From the NCBI GenBank assembly GCA_013076295.1, contig RQOL01000521.1, positions 186,001 through 250,000 of the forward strand: DNA of 64,000 bases, given 5' to 3'. Origin of the DNA: Sanderia malayensis (taxonomy: Eukaryota; Cnidaria; Scyphozoa; Semaeostomeae; Pelagiidae). Within the stretch, counting starts at the first letter, position 1. Every line of letters begins with the position of its first letter. The position numbers and the translations under genes are program-made. Below, piece after piece: positions 51,801 through 61,968 of this stretch. The notes beneath the pieces are model-generated. The model ran no database searches, was not told the origin of the DNA, and saw nothing but the letters and a program-made list of their open reading frames with translations.

Positions 51801-54800
51801 GACTGCCCACTTTTTCTTGACTTCCCACATTTGATGACTTCCCATTTTTCATGACCTCCAACTTTTCATGACTTCCCACTTTCATGACTTCCCACTTTCA
51901 GTGACTTCCCACTTTTGATGACTTCCCACGTTTTCTTGTTTTCCCATTTTTGATGACTTCCCACTTTTGATAACTTCCCACTTTCGGTGACTTCCAACTT
52001 TTGATGACTTCCCACTTTTTCTTTTTTTCCCACTTTTGATGACCTCCCACTTTTAATGACTTCCCACTTTTGATGATTTCCACGTTAGGTGACTTCAAAC
52101 TTTGGTAACTTCCAAAGTTTTCTTCACTTCCCACATTTTCTTGACTTCCCATTTTTTCTTCACTGCCCACTATTAAAGAGTTCCCACTTTTTCTTGATTT
52201 TCCACTTTTTATTCACTTCCCACTTTTCTTGACTTCCCACTTTTCCTTCACTTTCCACTCTATCTTTATTTCCCACTTTTGATGATTCCCATTTTTGGTG
52301 ACTTCCCACTTTTTCTTGTAATCCCATTATTTGTGACTTCCTACTTTTCACGAATTCCCACTTTTTCTTCACCTCCCACATTTTCTTTACCCCCCACATT
52401 CTCTTGACTGCCCAGTTTTAATGACTTTCCTCTTTTTTTGATTTCCCACTTTTTCTTGACTTCCCACTTTTTCTTCACTTCCCACTTTTGATGATTTTTA
52501 ACTTTTGATGGGTTCCCATTTCTTCTTGACTTCCCATTTTTTCTTGACTTCCCACATTTGACGACTTCCCACTATTCATGACTTCCCACTTTTTCTTAAC
52601 TTCCCACTTTTGATGATTCCCAATTTAGATGACTTCCCACTTTAATGACTTCCGACTTTTGATGACTTCCCACTTTTTCTTGAAATGCCGTTTTGGATGA
52701 CTTCCCACTTTTCATGAGTTCCCACTTTTCTTCACTTAACACTTTTTCTTTACTTCCCATCTTCTCTTGACTGCCCAGTTTTAATGACTTCCCACTTTTG
52801 CATGATTTCCCACTTTTGACGACTTCCACCTTTCGGTGACTTCGCAGTTTTGATGACCTCCGTCTCTATCATGACTTTCCTTTTTTTCTTTACTTCTCAT
52901 CTTCTCTAGACTGCCCAGTTTTAAGGACTTCCCACTTTTGCTTGATTTCCCACTTTTTCTTGACTTCCCACTTTTTCCTGACTTCCCACTTTTGATGATT
53001 TTCAACTTTTGATGGCTTTCCACTTCTTTATAACTTCCAATTTTTTCGTCACTTCCCACATTTGATGACTTCCCATATTTGATGACTTCCCACTTTTCTT
53101 GACTTTCGACTTTATCTTGACTTCCCACTTTTTCTTGACTTCCCATCTTCTCTTGACTGCCCAGTTTTTATGACTTCCCACTTTTTCTTGATTTTCCAAC
53201 TTTTGCTTGATTTCCCACTTTTTCTTGACTTCCCACTTTTTCCTGACTTCCCACTTTTTCTTGACTTCCCACTTTGCCTTGACTTCCCACTTTTTCTTGT
53301 CTTCCCAACTTTTGATGACTTCCCACTTTTTCTTGACTTCCCATTTTTTCTTGACTTCCCACTTTTGATGACTCCCAACTTTTGATGATTTCCAACTTGT
53401 TTTTACCTTCCCATTTTTGATGACTTCCCACTTTCAGTGACTTCCCACTTTTAATGACTTCCCACGTTTTCTTGTTTTCCCACTTTCGGTGACTTCCCAC
53501 TTTTGATAACTTCCCACTTTCGTTGACTTCCAACTTTTGATGACTTCCCACTTTTTCTTTTTTTCCCACTTTTGATGACCTCCCACTTTCGGTGACTTCC
53601 CACTTTTGATGATTTCCACGTTAGGTGACTTCAAACTTTGGTAACTTCCAAAGCTTTATTCACTTCCCAATTTTTCTTCCCTTCCCACTTTTTCTTTACT
53701 TCTCACCTTCTTTGACTGCCCAGTTTTAATGACTTGCCACTTTTGCTTGATTTCCCATTTTTTCTTGACTGCCCACTTTTTCTTGACTTCCCACATTTGA
53801 TGACTTCCCATCTTTCATGACCTCCAACTTTTCATGACTTCCCACTTTTCATGACTTCCCACTTTCAGTGACTTCCCACTTTTGATGACTTCCCACGTTT
53901 TCTTGTTTTCCCACTTTTGATGACTTCCCACTTTTGATAACTTCCCACTTTCGGTGACTTCCAACTTTTGATGACTTCCCACTTTTTCTTTTTTTCCCAC
54001 TTTTGATGACCTCCCACTTTTCATGACTTCCCACTTTTGATGATTTCCACGTTAGGTGACTTCAAACTTTGGTAACTTCCAAAGTTTTCTTCACTTCCCA
54101 CTTTTTCTTGACTTCCCATTTTTTCTTCACTGCCCACTTTTAAAGAGTTCCCACTTTTTCTTGATTTCCCACTTTTTCTTCACTTCCCACTTTTTCTTGA
54201 CTTCTCACTTTTCCTTCACTTTCCACTTTATCTTTATTTCCCACTTTTGATGTTTCCCATTTTTGATGACTTCCCACTTTTTCTTCTAAAACCATTTTTT
54301 GTGATTTCCTACTTTTCATGAGCTCCCACTTTTTCTTCACCTCCCACATTTTCTTTACCCCCCACCTTCTCTTGACTGCCCAGTTTTAATGACTGTCCTC
54401 TTTTTTTGAATTCCCACTTTTCTTGACTTCCCACTTTTTCTTTACTTCCCACTTTTGATGACTTCCCACTTTTCCTTCACTTTCCACTTTATCTTTATTT
54501 CCCACTTTTGATGTTTCCCATTTTTGATGACTTCCCACTTTTTCTTGTAAAACCATTTTTTGTGATTTCCTACTTTTCATGAGCTCCCACTTTTTCTTCA
54601 CCTCCCACATTTTCTTTACCCCCCACCTTCTCTTGACTGCCCAGTTTTAATGACTTTCCTCTTTTTTTGAATTCCCAATTTTCTTGACTTCCCACTTTTT
54701 CTTTACTTCCCACTTTTGATGACTTCCCATCTTCTCTTGACTGCCCAGTTTTAACGACTTCCCACTTTTTCTTCACTTCCCACTTTTTCTTTACTTCCCA

Positions 54801-56992
54801 CCTTCTCTTGACTGCCCAGTTTTAATGACTTGCCACTTTTGCTTGATTTCCCACTTTTTCTTGACTGCCCACTTTTTCTTGACTTCCCACATTTGATGAC
54901 TTCCCACTTTCGGTGACTTCCCACTTTTCATGACTTCCCATTTTTTCTTGACTTTCCACTTTTTCTTTACTTCTCATTTTCTCCTCACTGCCCAGTTTTA
55001 ATGACTTCCCACTTTTTCTTGATTTCCCATTTTTGTTGATTTCTCACTTTGTATGAGTTCCCACTTTTTCTTGACTTCCCACATTTGCTGACTTTCCACT
55101 TTTGCTTGATTTCCCACTTTTTCTTGACTGCCCACTTTTTCTTGACTTCCCACATTTGATGACTTCCCATTTTTCATGACCTCCAACTTTTCATGACTTC
55201 CCACTTTTCATGACTTCCCACTTTCAGTGAATTCCCACTTTTGATGACTTCCCACGTTTTCTTGTTTTCCCACTTTTGACGACTTCCCACTTTTGATAAC
55301 TTCCCACTTTCGGTGACTTCCAACTTTTGATGACTTCCCACTTTTTCTTTTTTTCCCACTTTTGATGACCTCCCACTTTTCATGACTTCCCACTTTTGAT
55401 GATTTCCACGTTAGGTGACTTCAAACTTTGGTAACTTCCAAAGTTTTCTTCACTTCCCACTTTTTCTTGACTTCCCATTTTTTCTTCACTGCCCACTATT
55501 AAAGAGTTCCCACTTTTTCTTGATTTCCACTTTTTCTTCACTTCCCACTTTTTCTTGACTTCCCACTTTTCCTTCACTTTCCACTCTATCTTTATTTCCC
55601 ACTTTCGATGATTCCCATTTTTGGTGACTTCCCACTTTTTCTTGTAATCCCATTATTTGTGACTTCCTACTTTTCACGAATTCCCACTTTTTCTTCACCT
55701 CCCACATTTTCTTTACCTCCCACCTTCTCTTGACTGCCCAGTTTTAATGACTTTCCTCTTTTTTTGATTTCCCACTTTTTCTTGACTTCCCACTTTTTCT
55801 TCACTTCCCACTTTTGATGATTTTTAACTTTTGATGGCTTCCCATTTCTTCTTGACTTCCCATTTTTTCTTGACTTCCCACATTTGACGACTTCCCACTA
55901 TTCATGACTTCCCACTTTTTCTTAACTTCCCACTTTTGATGATTCCCAATTTAGATGACTTCCCTCTTTAATGACTTCCGACTTTTGATGACTTCCCACT
56001 TTTTTTTGAAATGCCGTTTTGGATGACTTCCCACTTTTCATGAGTTCCCACTTTTTCTTCACTTAACACTTTTTCTTTACTTCCCATCTTCTCTTGACTG
56101 CCCAGTTTTAATGACTTCCCACTTTTGCTTGATTTCCCACTTTTGATGACTTCCACCTTTCGGTGACTTCGCACTTTTGATGACCTCCGACTCTATCATG
56201 ACTTTCCTTTTTTTCTTTACTTCTCATCTTCTCTAGACTGCCCAGTTTTAAGGACTTCCCACTTTTGCTTGATTTCCCACTTTTTCTTGACTTCCCACTT
56301 TTTCCTGACTTCCCAATTTTGTTGATTTTCAACTTTTGATGGCTTTCCACTTCTTTATAACTTCCAATTTTTTCGTCACTTCCCACATTTGATGACTTCC
56401 CATATTTGATGACTTCCCACTTTTCTTGACTTTCGACTTTATCTTGACTTCCCACTTTTTCTTGACTGCCCATCTTCTCTTGACTGCCCAGTTTTAATGA
56501 CTTCCCACTTTTTCTTGATTTTCCAACTTTTGCTTGATTTCCCACTTTTTCTTGACTTCCCACTTTTTCCTGACTTCCCACTTTTTCGTGACTTCCCACT
56601 TTGCCTTGACTTCCCACTTTTTCTTGTCTTCCCAACTTTTGATGACTTCCCACTTTTTCTTGACTTCCCGTTTTTTCTTGACTTCCCACTTTTGATGACT
56701 CCCAACTTTTGATGGCTTTCCACTTCTTTATAACTTCCAATTTTTTCGTCACTTCCCACATTTGATGACTTCCCACTTTTGGTGACTTCCCACGTTTGAT
56801 GACTTCCAACTTATGTTGACTTCCCACTTATTCTTGGCTTCCCATTTTTTCTTCACCGCCCACTTTAATGACTTCCAACTTTTGATGACTTGCCACTTTT
56901 TCTTGAAAACCCATTTTTTGTGACTTCCCACTTTTCGTGAGTTCCCACTTTTTCTTCACTTCCCACTTTTTCTTTACTTCCCATCTTCTCTT
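46557..56992. repeat. S super-repeat, third copy (S3, 10,436 bp)
   Basis: Completes a third period: position 56,993 is the equivalent of the phase point at 36,147, and sequence to its right leaves the S order within ~20 bp. Between 33,218-36,147 of S1 and 54,064-56,993 of S3 the offset stays exactly 20,846, so ~2.9 kb has no net indel between first and third copies. The first ~2.2 kb lies in the low-quality patch. Intact hairpins are at 49,122, 50,947, 52,097, 54,064 and 55,423. Confidence 0.87.
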
Positions 56993-57950
56993 GACTGCCC
57001 AGTTTTAATGACTTCCCACTTTTCCTTGATTTCCCACTTTTTCTTGTTTTCCCACTTTAATGAATTCCAACTTTTGATGACTTCCCACTTTTTCCTGAAA
57101 TCCCATTTTTGGTGACATCCGACGTTTCATGAATTCCCACTTCTTCTTCACTTCCCACATTTTCTTTACTTCCCATCTTCTCTTGACTGCCCTGTTTTAA
57201 AGACTTCCCACTTTTGCTTGATTTCCCACTTTTCTTGACTTTCCACTTTTTCTTGACTTTCCACTTTTTATTTACTTCCCATCTTCTCTTGACTGCCCAC
57301 TTTTGATGACTTCCCACTTTTGATGACCTCCCACTTTTGGTGACTTCCCACGTTTGATGACTTCCAACTTTTGATGACTTCCCACTTATTCTTAAAATCC
57401 CACTTTTTCTTGTTTTCCCACTTTTGATGACCTCCTACGTTTCATGACTTCCCACTTTTGATGACTTGCACGTTAGGTGACTTCAAACATTGGTAAGTTT
57501 CAAAGTTTTCTTCACTTCCCACTTTTTGTTGACTTTCCATATTTTTCTGACTTCCCACGTTCGATGACTTCCAACTTTTAATGACTTCCCACTTATTCTT
57601 GGCTTCCCACTTTTTCTTGACTTCCCACTTTTGATGACTTCCCACTTTTTCTTGACTTTCCAGTTTATCTTGACTTCCCACTTTTTCTTGACTTCCCATC
57701 TTCTCTTGACTGCCCACTTTTAAGGACTTCCCATTTTTTCTTGATTTCCCACTTTTGATGACTTCCCACTTTCGGTGACTTCCCACTTTTGATGACTTCC
57801 CACTTGTTCTTGACTTTCCACTTTTTCTTTACTTGCCCCTTTTTCTTTATTTCCCACTTTTGATGATTCCCATTTTTGGTAATTTCCCACTTTTTATGAG
57901 TTCCTACTTTTTCTTGACTTCCCACATTTGCTGACTTTCCACTTTTCATG
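56993..57950. repeat. Transition from the S block to the right higher-order repeat
   Basis: To the right of the S phase point the order switches within ~20 bp to left-HOR-type monomers (the CTTTAATGAATTCC variant at ~57,055). It then passes to units of the mosaic region, including a landmark with AAACATTGGTAAG near 57,485. The part from ~57,590 resembles the end of the R unit at ~59,600 and ~61,500. Confidence 0.68.
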
Positions 57951-59861
57951 ACTTTCCAGTTTTCATGACTTCCCACTTTTGATAACTTCCACGTTAGGTG
58001 ACTTCAAACATTGGTAAGTTCCAAAGTTTCTTCACTTCCCACTTTTTTTTTTACTTCAAACTTTTTCTTCACTGCCCACTTTTAAGGACTTCTCATTTTT
58101 TCTTGATTTCCCACTTTTGATGACTTCCCACTTTCGGTGACTTCCCACTTTTGATGACTTCCCACTTGTTCTTGACTTTCCACTTTTTCTTTACTTCTCA
58201 TCTTCTCTTGACTGCCCAGTTTTAATGACTTCCCCCTTTTTCTTGATATCCCACTTTTTCTTCACTTCCCACTTTTTCTTGACTTCCCACGTTAGGTGAC
58301 TTCAAAAATTGGTAAGTTCCATAGTTCTCTTCACTTCCCACTTCTTTTTGACTTCCAATTTTTTCTTCACTGCCAACTTTTAAGGACTTCCCATTTTTTC
58401 TTGATTTGCCACTTTTGATGACTTCCCACTTTCGGTGACTTCCCACTTTTGATGACTTCCCACTTTTTCTTGACTTTCCACTTTTTCTTTACTTTTGATC
58501 TTCTCTTGACTGCCCAGTTTTAATGACTTCTCACTTTTTCTTCATTTCCCACTTTTTCTTCACTTCCCACATTTTCTTGACTTCCCACTTTTGATGACTT
58601 CGCACATTTCCTTGACTTTCCACTTTATCTTTACTTGCCCCTTTTTCTTTATTTCCCACTTTTTATGATTCTCATTTTTGGTGACTTCCAAATTTTTCTT
58701 GAAATCCCATTTTTGGTGATTTTCCAATTTTTATAAGTTCCCACTTTTTCTTCCCTTCCCATGTTCTCTTGACTGCCCAGTTTTAATGACTTCCTACATT
58801 TGCTTGGTTTCCCACTTTTTCTTGACTTCCCACTTTTTCCTGACTTGCCACGTTCGATGACTTCCAACTTTTGATGACTTCCCACTTATTCTTGGCTTCC
58901 CATTTTCTCTTCACCGCCCACTTTAATGACTTCCAACTTTTGATGACTTCCCACTTTTTCTTGAAATCCCGTTTTTTGTGACTTCCCATTTTTCATGAGT
59001 TCCCACTCTTTGTTCACTACCCAATTTTTCTCTACTTCCCATCTTCTCTTGACTGCCCAGTTTTAATGACTTCCAATTTTTGCTTGATTTCCCACTTTTT
59101 CTTGACTTCCCACTTTTTCTTGACTTCCCACCTTTGATGATTTTCAACTTTTTCTTGACTTTCTACTCTATCCTGACTTTCCACTTTTTCTTGACTTCCC
59201 ATTTTCTCTTGACTGCCCAGTTTTAAAGACTTCCCACTTTTTCTTGTTCTCCCACTTTTTCTTGACTTCCCACTTTTTCTAGACTTCCCACTTTTGATGA
59301 CTTCCCACTTTTTCTTGACTTTCCACTTTATTTTGACTTCCCACTTTTTCTTGACTTCCCATCTTCTCTTGACTGCCCAGTTTTAACGACTTCCCACTTT
59401 TTCTTCACTTCCCACTTTTTCTTCACTTCCCATGTTCTCTTGACTGCCCAGTTTTAATGACTTCCTACATTTGCTTGGTTTCCCACTTTTTCTTGACTTC
59501 CCATCTTTTCTTCACTGCCCACTTTTAAAGAGTTCCCACTTTTTCTTGATTTCCCACTTTTTCTTCACTTCCCACTTTTTCTAGACCTCCCACTTTTGAT
59601 GACTTCCCACTTTTTCTTGACTTTCCAGTTTATCTTGACTTCCCACTTTTTCTTGACTTCCCATCTTCTCTTGACTGCCCACTTTTAAGGACTTCCCATT
59701 TTTTCTTGATTTCCCACTTTTGATGACTTCCCACTTTCGGTGACTTCCCACTTTTGATGACTTCCCACTTGTTCTTGACTTTCCATTTTTTCTTTACTTC
59801 TCATCTTCTCTTGACTGCCCAGTTTTAATGACTTCCCCCTTGTTCTTGATATCCCACTTTT
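57951..59861. repeat. Right higher-order repeat, R1 (1,911 bp)
   Basis: Phased on TGTTCACTAC at 59,011, 60,922 and 63,029. R1 aligns to R3 at a constant offset of 4,018 from ~57,951 to ~59,790, with CATGTTCTCT at 59,431 and 63,449. It contains the long T-run unit near 58,050. Block edges between R units are conventional, set by phase. Confidence 0.78.
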
Positions 59862-61968
59862 TCTTCACTTCCCACTTTTTCTTGACTTCCCACTTTTGAT
59901 GACTTCGCACGTTTCCTTGACTTTGCACTTTATCTTTACTTGCCCCTTTTTCTTTATTTCCCACTTTTGATGATTCCCATTTTTGGTGATTTCCCACTTT
60001 TTATGAGTTCCTACTTTTTCTTGACTTCCAACATTTGCTGGCTTTCCACTTTTCACGACTTTCCAGTTTTCATGACTTCCCACTTTTGATAACTTCCCAT
60101 TTTCGGGGACTTCCCACTTTTGATGACTTCCCACTTTTTCTTGTTTTCCACTTTTGATGACCTCCTACGTTTCATGACTTCCAACTTTTGATGACTTCCA
60201 CGTTAGGTGACTTCAAACATTGGTAAGTTCCAAAGTTCTCTTCACGTCCCACTTCTTTCTGACTTCCAATTTTTTCTTCACTGCCAACTTTTAAGGACTT
60301 CCCATTCTTTCTTGATTTGCCACTTTTGATGACTTCCCACTTTCGGTGATTTCCCACTTTTGATGACTACCCACTTTTTCTTGACTTTCCACTTTTTCTT
60401 TACTTTTGATCTTCTCTTGACTGCCCAGTTTTAATGACTTCTCACTTTTTCTTGATTTCCCACTTTTTCTTCACTTCCCACATTTTCTTGACTTCCCACT
60501 TTTGATGACTTCGCACGTTTCCTTGACTTTCCACTTTATCTTTACTTGCCCCTTTTTCTTTATTTTCCACTTTTTATGATTCTCATTTTTGGTGACTTCC
60601 AAATTTTTCTTGAAATCCCATTTTTGGTGATTTCCCAATTTTTATAAGTTCCCACTTTTTCTTCCCTTCCCATGTTCTCTTGACTGCCCAGTTTTAATGA
60701 CTTCATACCTTTGCTTGGTTTCCCACTTTTTCTTGACTTCCCACTTTTTCCTGACTTCCCACGTTCGATGACTTCCAACTTTTGATGACTTCCCACTTAT
60801 TCTTGGCTTCCCATTTTCTCCTCACCGCCCACTTTAATGACTTCCAACTTTTGATGACTTCCCACTTTTTCTTGAAATCCCATTTTTTGTGACTTCCCAT
60901 TTTTCATGAGTTCCCACTCTTTGTTCACTACCCAATTTTTCTCTACTTCCCATCTTCTCTTGACTGCCCAGTTTTAATGACTTCCAATTTTTGCTTGATT
61001 TCCCACTTTTTCTTGACTTCCCACTTTTTCTTGACTTCCCACCTTTGATGATTTTCAACTTTTTCTTGACTTTCTACTTTATCCTGACTTTCCACTTTTT
61101 CTTGACTTCCCATTTTCTCTTGACTGCCCAGTTTTAAAGACTTCCCACTTTTTCTTGTTTTCCCACTTTTTTTTGACTTCCCACTTTTTCTAGACTTCCC
61201 ACTTTTGATGATTTCCCACTTTTTCTTGACTTTCCACTTTATTTTGACTTCCCACTTTTTCTTGACTTCCCATCTTCTCTTGACTGCCCAGTTTAAACGA
61301 CTTCCCACTTTTTCTTCACTTCCCACTTTTTCTTCACTTCCCATGTTCTCTTGACTGCCCAGTTTTAATGACTTCCTACATTTGCTTGGTTTCCCACTTT
61401 TTCTTGACTTCCCATCTTTTCTTCACTGCCCACTTTTAAAGAGTTCCCACTTTTTCTTGATTTCCCACTTTTTCTTCACTTCCCACTTTTTCTTGACTTC
61501 CCACTTTTGATGACTTCCCACTTTTTCTTGACTTTCCAGTTTATCTTGACTTCCCACTTTTTCTTGACTTCCCATCTTCTCTTGACTGCCCACTTTTAAG
61601 GACTTCCCATTTTTTCTTGATTTTCCACTTTTGATGACTTCCCACTTTCGGTGACTTCCCACTTTTGATGACTTCCCACTTGTTCTTGACTTTCCACTTT
61701 TTCTTTACTTCTCATCTTCTCTTGACTGCCGAGTTTTAATGACTTCCCCCTTTTTCTTGATATCCCACTTTTTCTTCACTTCCCACTTTTTCTTGACTTC
61801 CCACTTTTGATGACTTCGCACGTTTCCTTGACTTTCCACTTTATCTTTACTTGCCCCTTTTTCTTTATTTCCCACTTTTGATGATTCCCATTTTTGGTGA
61901 TTTCCCACTTTTTATGAGCTCCTACTTTTTCTTGACTTCCCACATTTGCTGACTTTCCACTTTTCATG
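59862..61968. repeat. Right higher-order repeat, R2 (2,107 bp)
   Basis: Aligns to R1 at offset 1,911 (TGTTCACTAC at 59,011 and 60,922; CATGTTCTC at 59,431 and 61,342). It differs by extra monomers around 60,090-60,180 ahead of its landmark and by lacking the T-run and doubled-landmark stretch of R1 and R3. R1 and R3 are therefore more alike than either is to R2, giving an alternating dimeric arrangement. Confidence 0.76.

Noticed and set aside
58040..58065. T-run as a poly(A) tail of a reverse-strand retroelement
   Set aside because: The run is only about 10 bases, sits in a normal monomer, recurs at the equivalent place in R3 and in the 606-bp duplication, and has no element body or target-site duplication.
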